The translations under genes were made by a program, and so were the position numbers. From the NCBI GenBank assembly GCA_964517795.1, contig CAZFDE010000001.1, forward strand, positions 1 to 64,000: 64,000 bases of DNA, given 5' to 3'. Within the stretch, counting starts at the first letter, position 1. The number at the start of each line of letters is the position of its first letter. Positions 8,654 to 18,016 of the stretch are shown in pieces. The stretch comes from CAZFDE01 sp964517795. GTDB lineage: Bacteria > Planctomycetota > Phycisphaerae > Sedimentisphaerales > Anaerobacaceae. The notes beneath the pieces are model-generated. The model was not told the origin of the DNA, did not search any database, and saw only the letters and a program-made list of their open reading frames with translations.

Positions 8654-11260
8654 ATGACTAACGAATCATTAAAACAATCAAATAAGAAGGCCATCATGCT
8701 GGTTGGGTTGCTTTTATTAGTGGCGACAACGGCTGTTTACGTTCAGGTCTATCAGTTCGAATTCGTGAACTTCGATGACGGCGACTATATTTATAATAAC
8801 GAGATGGTGAAAAAGGGACTGACCGGCGAAACCGTTCGCTGGGCCTTTCGGCTCCGTGGATATGCGGCCAACTGGCACCCCTTGACATGGCTCAGCCACA
8901 TGCTGGATATCGAGATCTATGGGCTGGATAATCCCGGCGGACATCATATCACCAACATCATCTTACACATCGCTAATACGCTGCTGCTGTTTGCAGTATT
9001 TTATAAAATGACCGGGGCTGTGTGGCGAAGCGGGCTGGTAGCAGGTTTGTTCGCGTTGCATCCATTGCATGTCGAATCGGTTGCGTGGGTATCGGAACGT
9101 AAAGATGTCCTCAGCAGCCTGTTCTGGATGCTGACCATGCTGTTCTATGCCTGTTACGTTCAGCGAAACGGCTCGAAAAAATGGTATATCGCTGCCGTGA
9201 TAGCTTTTGCGATCGGCTTAACCGCCAAGGCCATGCTGGTGACACTGCCCTGTGTATTACTGCTGATGGATTACTGGCCGCTGAAACGATTTAGTCTCGG
9301 TAAAGATACCCAAAACAAAAAACCGGGCTCTGTACATTCTCTAAAAATATGTTTGCTTGACAAAATACCGTTTTTTATTCTCACCGTCTTTTCCAGTATC
9401 ATCACGTTTATCGTTCAGCGCCGATGGGGTGCTGTGGAAGATATCGAAGTGCTCTCGTTCAGCACACGTCTGCTGAATACGTTCAGTGCCTATATCAAAT
9501 ATATTATCAAAATGTTCTATCCCGTCCGCCTGGCGAATTTCTATCCGTATCCGCAGTCATTATCGATTCCTTTTGTGATCGTCTCGATGATCCTTTTAAT
9601 CTCGATCACTGTTGCGGTGGTATGGTTCATTCGCAAACAGCGGTTCTGGGCGGTCGGATGGTTCTGGTATCTGGGTACACTGATTCCGGTGATCGGCCTG
9701 GTTCAGGTTGGCGAGCAGGAAATCGCCGATCGATATACCTATATTCCGCTGATCGGATTGTTTATCATGGTTGCGTGGGGGCTGGGTGAACTGCGTAAAC
9801 GGGTTTCGGCCGCAAAACCATATATTACAGCAGCGACCGGTATCGCGATGGTTGCCTTGGCCGGTTTGACGTATCGACAGGTCGGTTTCTGGGAAAATAA
9901 TTTCACCCTGCTTGAACATGCGATCGCCGTTACCGAGGGTAATTACGAATGTCATTTTTGCCTGGCCGATCCGTTGATCGAGGAGGGAAGAATCGACGAG
10001 GCGATTGAACACACCCGCCGGGCGATCGAGATCAAAGAAGATTATCTCAAAGGTCAAAACGGGATGGGCTACGCCCTGCTGCAAAAAGGCCAACCCGCCG
10101 AAGCGATCCCCTATTTGCTTCGTGCTATCGAGATCGAGCCCAAATGCTATCAGGCTCACGTTAATCTGGCAATCGCATATCGCCAAACCGGCCAGTTTCA
10201 AAAAGCACTCAAGCATTTTCATATCACACTGCAAAATGAACCGTCCATGACCCGGATATATGCGAATATTGCTGAAGTCCATACGATGGCCGGTAATATC
10301 GATCAGGCATTGACGTATTACCAAAAATTTTTACAGGCCCAGCCGAACAGTCCGAATATTATTTATTCGGCAGGCGTTCTCTATGCCCAAAAAGGTGATT
10401 TTGCCAGTGCCGCTCAATATTTTGAAAATGCGCTGCAATTTGCGCCCGAGGAGCCGATGCTTCACGCGAACCTTGGTTTGGCATACAGTCGATTGGGATA
10501 TTTAAAACGAGCTGAAAATCATTACCAAACTGCGTTGAAATTATCTCCGAATATGCCGGAGGTTCATCATAATTACGGCAACATGCTGTTCCAATTGGGT
10601 AACCATGAATCGTCATTGGGCCATCTTCAAAAAGCAGCCGCCCTGGCCCCGGATTCGCCGGAAATCAGCAACGATCTGGGCGTGGCCTATTTACAGTTAA
10701 AACAATACGAAAAGGCGCAACAGGCCTTTGAAAAAGCAATTCAGCTCAGGCCTCAATTCGTCGATCCCTATGCCAATCTTGGCGTTGTGCTGCTGCAGCA
10801 GGCCAAATATGATCGTGCCGAACACTATCTAAAAAAAGCAATCGAGCTTTCACGTAACCAAGTATCGGCATACTACAACCTGGGTCTGGTTTACGGGTTA
10901 TCCGGCAAAACCGATCAGGCAATTGAGATGATGAATAAGGTCTTAACCCTGAGTCCATCCAACCCGAATCCTCATATTAAACTGGCCGAGATATATCGTG
11001 ACCAGGGGCGATTGGATAAAGCGATTGAACATGCCCTCAAAGCATGCCGCTTAACCAACCATCAAAATCCATATTTTTTGGCCATGCTGGGTGAATGTTA
11101 TGCCTCGGCCGGTCAAACCGATTCAGCCCGCCAAGCATACAACAAGGCCCTTGAGATCGCGATTAAACTGAATCATCAGGAATTGATTGAAATGTGTCAA
11201 CAAGCAATCGCCAAGGAACCTGAATCGGCATCGGATCCGAACACAACGACAGATAATTGA
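8654..11260 (+). CDS. TMTC-like protein: multispan glycosyltransferase domain plus long TPR array
   Basis: 868 residues. The membrane half has the hallmarks of the TMTC/DUF1736 family: FVNFDDGDYIYNN near residue 35, NWHPLTWLSHMLD, HPLHVESVAWVSERKD (about 137-152). In animals TMTC proteins O-mannosylate cadherins; for bacterial homologues glycosyltransfer is inferred from the fold. From about residue 430 there are some ten to twelve TPRs, with the usual AxxxLGxxxxxxGxxxxAxxxxxxAL spacing, presumably periplasmic and acceptor-binding. It ends just where the polA -35 box begins (its stop TGA lies inside TTGACA). Confidence 0.82.
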   Translation: MTNESLKQSNKKAIMLVGLLLLVATTAVYVQVYQFEFVNFDDGDYIYNNEMVKKGLTGETVRWAFRLRGYAANWHPLTWLSHMLDIEIYGLDNPGGHHITNIILHIANTLLLFAVFYKMTGAVWRSGLVAGLFALHPLHVESVAWVSERKDVLSSLFWMLTMLFYACYVQRNGSKKWYIAAVIAFAIGLTAKAMLVTLPCVLLLMDYWPLKRFSLGKDTQNKKPGSVHSLKICLLDKIPFFILTVFSSIITFIVQRRWGAVEDIEVLSFSTRLLNTFSAYIKYIIKMFYPVRLANFYPYPQSLSIPFVIVSMILLISITVAVVWFIRKQRFWAVGWFWYLGTLIPVIGLVQVGEQEIADRYTYIPLIGLFIMVAWGLGELRKRVSAAKPYITAATGIAMVALAGLTYRQVGFWENNFTLLEHAIAVTEGNYECHFCLADPLIEEGRIDEAIEHTRRAIEIKEDYLKGQNGMGYALLQKGQPAEAIPYLLRAIEIEPKCYQAHVNLAIAYRQTGQFQKALKHFHITLQNEPSMTRIYANIAEVHTMAGNIDQALTYYQKFLQAQPNSPNIIYSAGVLYAQKGDFASAAQYFENALQFAPEEPMLHANLGLAYSRLGYLKRAENHYQTALKLSPNMPEVHHNYGNMLFQLGNHESSLGHLQKAAALAPDSPEISNDLGVAYLQLKQYEKAQQAFEKAIQLRPQFVDPYANLGVVLLQQAKYDRAEHYLKKAIELSRNQVSAYYNLGLVYGLSGKTDQAIEMMNKVLTLSPSNPNPHIKLAEIYRDQGRLDKAIEHALKACRLTNHQNPYFLAMLGECYASAGQTDSARQAYNKALEIAIKLNHQELIEMCQQAIAKEPESASDPNTTTDN

Positions 11261-11285
11261 CAAATCTTCATAAACACCCTACAGT
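11257..11285 (+). promoter_or_regulatory. polA promoter, leaderless arrangement
   Basis: Perfect -35 TTGACA (11257-11262), 17 bp, -10 TACAGT (11280-11285), then eight bases to the polA ATG (11294). There is no SD. Expected transcription start is 11292-11294, so the mRNA should carry almost no leader. The -35 overlaps the stop codon of the upstream gene. Confidence 0.65.
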
Positions 11286-11293
11286 ACAGCATC

Positions 11294-14026
11294 ATGGGCA
11301 AAAATTTATATATTATTGACGGCCATTCCCACATCTATGCGGCTTATTTCGCTCCGATGCGTCAGAAGCTGGCCAGTCCCAGCGGCGAACCGACTAAGGC
11401 AACCTATATTTTTACCAATGCGGTCCTCGGCCTGATCAAAAACACTCGACCCGATATGCTGGTCGTCGCCATGGACAGCAAAATCCCGAGCTTTCGCACG
11501 AAAATCTATCCCGAATACAAGGCCCACCGCCCGCCGATGCCCGATGACATGCCGCAGCAAATCATCCGCATCGAATCGATCCTCGAAGCCCTGAATATTC
11601 CGATGCTTCGGGTGGGTGGCTATGAGGCCGATGACCTGATCGGGACGCTGGCCAAAAAGGCCGCTGAAAAAGGAATTGACGCCTATATCTGCTCCAAAGA
11701 CAAGGATATGCTTCAATTACTCGACGGGCATATATCCGTCTTTGACATGAAAACCGGCGAAGTCACCGATTCAAAGACCATGAAAGCCAAAACCGGTGTC
11801 ACGCCGGCACAGTTTATCGATGTGTTGGCCCTGCAAGGCGATACCGCCGATAATATCCCCGGGGTGCCGGATGTCGGACCGAAGACCGCTCTGGACTGGA
11901 TCAATAAATACGGCTCGATCAATAACCTGCTCAAACACCAGGACGAGATCGGCGGCAAACGCGGCGAAAGCTTGAGAAACTCGGTTGAACAGCTCATGTT
12001 AAGTCGTGAATTGGTCACCATCGACTGTGATGCGCCGGTTGCGGTGGACGAAAAAGTCTTTGCCTTGACAGAACCGGATACGGATCGCCTGTCCGCGTTG
12101 TTTACCGAACTGGGCTTTACCCGGCTGATGACTCAGATGGGCTTAACGCCGACAGAAACCACCGGCGAAAAGTCGGCCGAATCTACTCACGAACGAAATG
12201 GTATCCAGTCCATCGACACGGTCAAACATGACTATACATTGATCGAGACATCCAGCCAACTGGACAATTTTGTCAAGCAACTCAAAAAACAAAAAATCTT
12301 CGCGATCGATACCGAAACCACTGCCACCGATCCAATGCGGGCCGAGCTGGTGGGTCTGAGTTTCGCTTTCGAGCCGCACCGGGCGTGGTATCTGGCGATC
12401 AAAACGCCAATGGGCCAAAAACACCTCGATATTAAAGAAGTGCGGCAAAAACTCGCCGGTATTCTCACTGATGAAAAAATCAAAAAAATCGGTCAGAATA
12501 TCAAGTATGATATGCTCATTCTTCGCAATGCCGAAATGCCGTTGGCGGGCGTATATTTTGATACGATGGTCGCTTCGTACTGCCTTGATCCGCTTCGTCG
12601 CAGCCATTCGATGGATGCGATGGCCGAGGATTTTCTCAATTACAAATGCGTTCCGCTATCGGCCCTGATCGGCAAGGGCAAAAACCAACTGACGTTTGAC
12701 ATGGTCGATACCCAGACGGCTGGCGAATATGCGGCCGAAGATGCCGATATTACCCTGCAGCTCTACCGGTATTTCGACAAACAACTTGAGACGGAACCTC
12801 AGCTTCGAAAGCTGTTCGAGACGGTCGAAATGCCGCTGGTGGCGGTCCTGGCTCAAATGGAATACAACGGCGTTTCACTCGACACACATCTCTTACGCAA
12901 AATGTCTTCGGAACTGGCCGAATCGCTGGAGAAGATTCAGGAAAAGGTTTTCGAATACAGCGCCCGACCATTCAATATCGATTCGCCAAAGCAATTAGCC
13001 GAGGTCCTGTTCGACGAATTAGGGCTCAAATCCGTGCGCAGTGGCAAGTCCGGCCGCAGTACCGATGCCGGTGTCCTCGAACAACTGAAAAACGAACACG
13101 AGATCATCCCGCTGATACTCGAATACCGCACACTCAGCAAGCTCAAGAACACCTATACCGATAAACTCGCTGCGATGATCAACCCCCGCACAAACCGTCT
13201 GCACGCTTCATTTAACCAGACGATTACCGCCACCGGCCGGCTCAGCTCCAGCAATCCAAACCTCCAGAACATTCCGATCCGCACCGAATTAGGCAAAAAG
13301 ATCCGGGCCGCATTCATTGGTCAGGATGCATCGAAATCTATCCTCAGCGCCGACTATTCTCAGATCGAACTGCGATTACTGGCCCATCTGTCCAAAGACA
13401 AAGCATTACTCAGTGCCTTCGCCGAGGATCGGGATATTCACCGCTTTGTCGCTTCTCAGATCTATGATGTACCCATAAGCGAGGTCACCGATGAGATGCG
13501 TTCACATTGCAAGGCAGTCAATTTCGGAATCATCTACGGGCAGGGTGCGTTCGGACTGGCGCAATCGACCGGCATGACCCAGACAAAAGCCCGGAAATTC
13601 ATCGACGATTATTTCAAACGGTATGCCGCAATCCGCCAGTATATGGATGATTGCCTCAAGAAAGCCCGCCAAAGCGGCTATGCCGAGACGATCCTCGGGC
13701 GTCGGCGAAAGATACCGAACCTTAACAGCAAGAACGCCAACAAACGCAACCAGGCCGAACGGTTCGTGATCAATACCACGATCCAGGGCTCAGCGGCCGA
13801 TTTGATTAAGGTCGCCATGATCCGCATCCAGCAGAAAATCGATGCTAAAAACCTGCCGGTCAAACTGATCCTGCAGATTCACGATGAACTGGTCTTTGAG
13901 ATGCCCAAATCCCAGACCGCCGAACACCAAAAATGGATCACTCACGAAATGACTACGGCTATCAAACTTGATGCCCCGCTGAAAGTCGATATAGCCATAG
14001 GCCCGAACTGGCTCGGCAGTGAATAG
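11294..14026 (+). CDS. polA: DNA polymerase I, three-domain
   Basis: Repair and Okazaki-fragment polymerase, 910 residues (E. coli 928). The 5' nuclease opens with LYIIDGHSHIYAAYF and has the helix-hairpin-helix GVPDVGPKTAL. The 3'-5' proofreading domain looks active: D339-T-E341, NIKYD, and YAAEDAD. The polymerase domain has motif A DYSQIELR with D687, motif B KAVNFGIIYGQ, and motif C QIHDELVF with D864; the D687-D864 distance equals that of E. coli (705-882). Proofreading residues being intact is notable because many bacterial PolI lost them. No SD; see the leaderless promoter just upstream. Confidence 0.97.
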   Translation: MGKNLYIIDGHSHIYAAYFAPMRQKLASPSGEPTKATYIFTNAVLGLIKNTRPDMLVVAMDSKIPSFRTKIYPEYKAHRPPMPDDMPQQIIRIESILEALNIPMLRVGGYEADDLIGTLAKKAAEKGIDAYICSKDKDMLQLLDGHISVFDMKTGEVTDSKTMKAKTGVTPAQFIDVLALQGDTADNIPGVPDVGPKTALDWINKYGSINNLLKHQDEIGGKRGESLRNSVEQLMLSRELVTIDCDAPVAVDEKVFALTEPDTDRLSALFTELGFTRLMTQMGLTPTETTGEKSAESTHERNGIQSIDTVKHDYTLIETSSQLDNFVKQLKKQKIFAIDTETTATDPMRAELVGLSFAFEPHRAWYLAIKTPMGQKHLDIKEVRQKLAGILTDEKIKKIGQNIKYDMLILRNAEMPLAGVYFDTMVASYCLDPLRRSHSMDAMAEDFLNYKCVPLSALIGKGKNQLTFDMVDTQTAGEYAAEDADITLQLYRYFDKQLETEPQLRKLFETVEMPLVAVLAQMEYNGVSLDTHLLRKMSSELAESLEKIQEKVFEYSARPFNIDSPKQLAEVLFDELGLKSVRSGKSGRSTDAGVLEQLKNEHEIIPLILEYRTLSKLKNTYTDKLAAMINPRTNRLHASFNQTITATGRLSSSNPNLQNIPIRTELGKKIRAAFIGQDASKSILSADYSQIELRLLAHLSKDKALLSAFAEDRDIHRFVASQIYDVPISEVTDEMRSHCKAVNFGIIYGQGAFGLAQSTGMTQTKARKFIDDYFKRYAAIRQYMDDCLKKARQSGYAETILGRRRKIPNLNSKNANKRNQAERFVINTTIQGSAADLIKVAMIRIQQKIDAKNLPVKLILQIHDELVFEMPKSQTAEHQKWITHEMTTAIKLDAPLKVDIAIGPNWLGSE

Positions 14027-14059
14027 CCCTTTCCGGCAAACAATGAGATAATTCAGAAG

Positions 14060-14089
14060 AAAAAACGGTCAACATTTTCTTTGGTTGAC
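14060..14089 (-). terminator. weak hairpin terminator after the GspB-like gene
   Basis: On the minus strand GTCAAC (14089-14084), 10-nt loop, GTTGAC (14073-14068), then CCG and TTTTTT (14065-14060). A six-bp stem is short, but position just after the stop codon at 14098 and the U6 tract support it. Confidence 0.4.
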
Positions 14090-14097
14090 ATTGACGA

Positions 14098-14586
14098 TCA
14101 CCACATACGATGTGGGTTGCCGCCGACCTGCTGAGTCCATTCGACATCATTTTTTCGAAAGTGTACCTGTCTTGGTTCGACTCGGACAACTTCAACACCG
14201 TGAATAAACTCCCCTTCGTGTACTAATTCATTATCGATCAACACCGTCGGGTTATTGTCATTGCAGAGAATGCCGGTCACAACTCCTTTTGAATTGTTCA
14301 ATCCCGATACAGGGCACATTTGCCAGACCGTACAAACAACATTATCACGTAAAACGACTTTCCAAATCGGCGTTCCTTCTTCGGCCGCATACAGGCCGTA
14401 GGCCGCATTAAAAACAATGAGATTGGCCAGAATCAATAAGCACATTAATGGACGCCGTTTGGCCCTGCTCATCGTCTTTTTTTCGGGCTTTTCAACTGAG
14501 CCCAATAGTGCTTTTGAAATAGGCGAATCCACTTGGGCTGAATCACAATTTGTCGTTAAATATCTCGGAATCATCATTCCTCTCAC
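14098..14586 (-). CDS. membrane-anchored GspB/PilP-like periplasmic protein
   Basis: 162 residues: a 45-residue cytosolic part, one membrane helix (LMCLLILANLIVFNAAYGL), then a periplasmic domain. The last 65 residues (GVVTGILCNDNNPTVLIDNE, then HEGEFIHGVEVVRVEP and VHFRK) have the pattern of the small beta domain of GspB/PilP-type secretion and pilus proteins: inner-product repeat 'hINgxxhxxGdxhxGhxVxxI'. This suggests a type II secretion or pilus accessory role (inference from pattern only). Start is uncertain: GTG at 14586 or ATG at 14577; the purine run AGAGGA precedes the latter closely. It converges with polA. Confidence 0.55.
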   Translation of the reverse strand: MRGMMIPRYLTTNCDSAQVDSPISKALLGSVEKPEKKTMSRAKRRPLMCLLILANLIVFNAAYGLYAAEEGTPIWKVVLRDNVVCTVWQMCPVSGLNNSKGVVTGILCNDNNPTVLIDNELVHEGEFIHGVEVVRVEPRQVHFRKNDVEWTQQVGGNPHRMW

Positions 14587-14972
14587 TTTTTTTATCTTTT
14601 CTTATTTCGACCAGTTGAAAGCGTGAATTTATCAGTTAATTTGGCCATTTAACGATTTTTTGAGTACCTGAAAAAATACGATTTATAAGCAAATACGCTT
14701 TTTTAAGCCTAATATTAAGCATTAAAGCCATTTGTGTTTTTTTATCCTGTGGCAATTACGGAATTTTGAGAATCGATTATTTTTTCAATTTACGAATGAA
14801 TGAGGCCAATTGCTTATTAAGTTCGATTGTGTACGTTTCTGTACTGAAATACAAAGCAATGGTTTTCAACTTGTTTTGAAAAGGGTATAATCTATATATA
14901 GTCAGACAGTCAGAAGGCAGTCGGTACAAAGTTGGAACTAAAAATGCAGGAAATCGTACAGAAAGGAACATT
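14587..14972. other. AT-rich divergent region with the lpdA promoter
   Basis: The 386-bp gap contains one clear plus-strand promoter: -35 TTTTCA (14863-14868), 17 bp, -10 TATAAT (14886-14891), giving a leader of about 75 nt before lpdA with SD AAAGGA near 14961-14966. The remainder is AT-rich with no RNA gene or riboswitch that I can recognise. Confidence 0.6.
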
Positions 14973-16361
14973 ATGTCAGAAGAATTTCAGGTAGCAGTGA
15001 TCGGAGCCGGCCCGGGCGGTTATGCGGCCGCAATTCGGGCTGCCCAGCGCGGTACCACCGTCGCCATCGCAGAAAAAGCATTTATCGGAGGTACATGTCT
15101 CAATTGGGGCTGTATCCCCTCGAAAACCCTTTTGGCTTCCGCCCATACGTTATTATCCTTTAAGAATGCCAATCTGATGGGCATCAATGTCGCCGGTGAA
15201 GTCAGCCCGAACTGGGCCAAGATGCAGGCCCGCAAAAATGCGATTATCCAAGGCTTTCGCAAAGGCCTGACCGGACTGCTGCAGGGCAATAAAGTCAAGA
15301 TTTTTTCCGGTACAGCGATCGTAACAGCACCCGGTACAATCACCATCGAAGGCGAAGGCGGCAACAGCGAAATCAAGGCGGAAAAGATTATTTTGGCGAC
15401 CGGCTCCGAACCGATCCAGATCCCGGCGTTCCCATTCGACGGACAGACCATTATCAGCAGCAAAGAGGCCCTCTCACTGGATGCCATTCCTTCCTCGATG
15501 GTCATTATCGGCGGCGGCGTGATCGGCTGTGAGATGGCTTGTGTGTATGCAAGTCTCGGGTGCAAGGTAACGATTGTCGAGGCCCTGTCAACGCTGGTGC
15601 CGATGGAAGATGCCTGGGTTGGTCAGCTTTTAGAGAAGGAATTCAAAAAACTGGGGATCGAGTGTATGACCAGCCAGAAAGTGACCGGTGTCGATACATC
15701 CGGCGGCACTGCCAACGTTCAGCTTGAGTCCGGCACGACTATCGATGCCGAGAAGGTGCTGGTATCGGTCGGTCGCCGTGCAAAGATCGATCCGCAAACC
15801 GCAGAGAATCTCAATCTCGAAATGGCCGGCAAGGTTGTTAAGATCGATTCAAAAATGCAAACCAATGTGCCGAATGTCTATGCCATTGGCGATGCGGTCG
15901 GAACCACCTATCTGGCTCATGGCGCGTTTGCCGAGGCCGACGTGGCGGCCATCAACGCCACCGGCGGTGATGTCCAGATGGGTGACTATGCGATGGTTCC
16001 AAGGGCGGTTTACACCTTCCCGGAAGTGGCTTCGGTGGGTCTTAATGAAACCAAAGCCCAGCAGCAAGGCATTGAGACCGTGATTGGCCGCTCCTTTTTC
16101 AAGGCCAACGGTCGCAGCATCGCTCATAACGAGAACACCGGCGAGATTCGCACGATTACCGATAAGAAAACCAACAAGATCATCGGCATTACCATGGTCG
16201 GGGCAATTGTTACCGAACTGATTGCGGCCGGACGCGCCTTGATCGGCAGCACCGAAAATATCGAGCACATCAGCTTTGCTCACCCGACCGTTTCAGAGGT
16301 CCTAAAGGAATCGATTGAGGATGCATTCGGGATCAGCCTGCATAATCCGCCTAAGGCATAA
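14973..16361 (+). CDS. lpdA: dihydrolipoyl dehydrogenase (E3)
   Basis: FAD enzyme that re-oxidises dihydrolipoamide with NAD+ for 2-oxoacid dehydrogenase or glycine cleavage complexes. 462 residues. FAD site VIGAGPGGYAAAIRA (about 9-23), redox disulfide GGTCLNWGCIPSKTLL (about 39-54), NAD site IIGGGVIGCEMACVYASLG, second FAD motif NVYAIGDAVG, and the C-terminal active-site His-Glu region AHPTVSEVLKE. It is followed directly by lipB and lipA, so the locus makes lipoate and recycles it. No E1 or E2 genes are in the window. Confidence 0.96.
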   Translation: MSEEFQVAVIGAGPGGYAAAIRAAQRGTTVAIAEKAFIGGTCLNWGCIPSKTLLASAHTLLSFKNANLMGINVAGEVSPNWAKMQARKNAIIQGFRKGLTGLLQGNKVKIFSGTAIVTAPGTITIEGEGGNSEIKAEKIILATGSEPIQIPAFPFDGQTIISSKEALSLDAIPSSMVIIGGGVIGCEMACVYASLGCKVTIVEALSTLVPMEDAWVGQLLEKEFKKLGIECMTSQKVTGVDTSGGTANVQLESGTTIDAEKVLVSVGRRAKIDPQTAENLNLEMAGKVVKIDSKMQTNVPNVYAIGDAVGTTYLAHGAFAEADVAAINATGGDVQMGDYAMVPRAVYTFPEVASVGLNETKAQQQGIETVIGRSFFKANGRSIAHNENTGEIRTITDKKTNKIIGITMVGAIVTELIAAGRALIGSTENIEHISFAHPTVSEVLKESIEDAFGISLHNPPKA

Positions 16362-16388
16362 ATCGATACTGTGCATGGGCACAATACA

Positions 16389-17045
16389 ATGAATAATACA
16401 ACCGAAAATTCCTGTGCCCTGACCATTCGCGATTGCGGCCTGATCGGTTATCAAAAAGCCCTCGATTTGCAAAAAGATATCGTTGCCAAGCGACGCGAGG
16501 ATCAAATCAAAGATACAGTATTGATGCTCGAACACCCGGCTGTGATTACCTTGGGTGCCCGCGACTCGGCCAATATCCTGACTAAAAACAAAGATGAGAT
16601 TATCGCCGACGGGATCGAGATTTTCGAAACGCGTCGCGGCGGCGGCACCACTGCTCACAATCCCGGACAACTGGTGATCTATCCGATCGTCAATATTCAC
16701 AGGCGAAATCTGGGCATCAACGAATATGTCCGAATGCTCGAAGCAATTGGTATCGAGATATTGCAGGCATTCGATGTTGATGCGTCAACTCGTAAGGGTT
16801 ATCCGGGGTTGTGGGTCAAATCCCGTAAGATCGCTTCGATCGGCGTTCGGGTTTCAAAGGGGGTTACGTACCATGGTATGGCAATCAATATTGCTAATGA
16901 TCTGGGTATTTTTGACAATATGGTGCCCTGCGGCCTGAACGATGTTGAAATGACCAGCATTCTGAAAGAAACCGGCAAACAAATTCCAATGGAACAAGTA
17001 AAAAAGCATACCATCGACATAATTCGTGATTTCTTACAAAAATGA
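16389..17045 (+). CDS. lipB: octanoyl-[ACP]:protein octanoyltransferase
   Basis: Transfers octanoate from acyl carrier protein to lipoyl domains, the first step of lipoate synthesis. Motifs: RRGGGTTAHNPGQLVIYPI (about 80-98), GLWVKSRKIASIGVRV with the conserved Lys, YHGMAINIANDL, and the acyl-thioester Cys at residue 181 in MVPCGLND. Start taken at ATG 16389; a GTG six codons upstream (16371) is also in frame and neither has a clear SD. It sits 27 bp after lpdA and overlaps lipA by four bases (ATGA). Confidence 0.93.
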   Translation: MNNTTENSCALTIRDCGLIGYQKALDLQKDIVAKRREDQIKDTVLMLEHPAVITLGARDSANILTKNKDEIIADGIEIFETRRGGGTTAHNPGQLVIYPIVNIHRRNLGINEYVRMLEAIGIEILQAFDVDASTRKGYPGLWVKSRKIASIGVRVSKGVTYHGMAINIANDLGIFDNMVPCGLNDVEMTSILKETGKQIPMEQVKKHTIDIIRDFLQK

Positions 17046-17929
17046 CGTTATCGAATAAACATACAAGTCGTAAATTACCTGACTGGCTGCGACGACCGTT
17101 GCCGGCGGACGAACCATTTGCCCATACCAAGGCGATCCTGAGCGATTTGAACCTCAATACGATCTGCAGCCATGCGAACTGCCCCAACCGCGGAGAATGC
17201 TGGCAGCGCGGCACGGCGACGGTCCTGATCCTGGGTAATATCTGCACACGCGGATGTAAATTCTGCTCTGTTGCCAAGGGCAAACCCCTGCCGCCCGATC
17301 CGACTGAGCCGGAAAAACTTGCCCAAATGGCCCAAAAGCTCAACCTCCATTATCTCGTGATTACCAGTGTTGATCGGGATGACCTGCCAGATGGGGGCGC
17401 AAGCCATTTTCACGATTGTATCCAGACTGTGCGTCGGCAGTGCCCTGAGATGAAATTCGAGATATTGACCGGTGATTTTCGTAACTGCCAGGACCGGGCC
17501 TTGTCCATCCTTAAAGACGCCCTGCCATTCGTCTTTGCCCATAATGTCGAAACGGTGCCCTCGCTTTATCCGAAAGCTCGCCAGGGAGGCGATTATACCT
17601 TATCGCTGGGGTTACTGGAAAAAGCCAAGAAAATCCTCGGCGATATGCCCACCAAATCCTCTTTGATGCTCGGCTTAGGTGAAACTGATGACCAAATCGA
17701 GCAAGTGTTGAAGGATCTCAGGGGTGTTGGCTGCGGCCGCATCACGATTGGCCAGTACCTCAAGTCCTCAAAAGATGCCCTCGACGTGGTCGAATATGTC
17801 CATCCGGATAAATTCGAATACTGGCGGCAGAAGGCCTATCAGATCGGATTTGACTGGGTCATCAGTGCACCGTTTGCCCGAAGTTCGTATTTCGCAGAAA
17901 CACAAAATACTCAAAATCAAAATAAATGA
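17042..17929 (+). CDS. lipA: lipoyl synthase (radical SAM)
   Basis: Inserts two sulfur atoms into the protein-bound octanoyl chain. 295 residues. The auxiliary sulfur-donating cluster motif C42-x4-C47-x5-C53 (CSHANCPNRGEC) and the radical SAM cluster C68-x3-C72-x2-C75 (CTRGCKFC) are both intact; the C-terminal RSSY (APFARSSYFAE) supplies the known cluster-ligand Ser. Translation is coupled to lipB by the ATGA overlap. Confidence 0.97.
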   Translation: MTLSNKHTSRKLPDWLRRPLPADEPFAHTKAILSDLNLNTICSHANCPNRGECWQRGTATVLILGNICTRGCKFCSVAKGKPLPPDPTEPEKLAQMAQKLNLHYLVITSVDRDDLPDGGASHFHDCIQTVRRQCPEMKFEILTGDFRNCQDRALSILKDALPFVFAHNVETVPSLYPKARQGGDYTLSLGLLEKAKKILGDMPTKSSLMLGLGETDDQIEQVLKDLRGVGCGRITIGQYLKSSKDALDVVEYVHPDKFEYWRQKAYQIGFDWVISAPFARSSYFAETQNTQNQNK

Positions 17930-18000
17930 TCATAATTCTACCACTGAACCATTTTTTCACTTTCGATACCGTTTTCGATACAGTAAAATCCCCCTTTTTC

Positions 18001-18009
18001 TGTTATAAT
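18001..18009 (+). promoter_or_regulatory. extended -10 promoter, 7 bp from the lon start
   Basis: TGTTATAAT (18001-18009), then seven bases, then the lon ATG at 18017. There is no SD in that spacer. This predicts a leaderless lon mRNA. No heat-shock (CIRCE) inverted repeat or sigma-32 box was found in the 87-bp lipA-lon gap. Confidence 0.55.
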
Positions 18010-18016
18010 AAATCGC

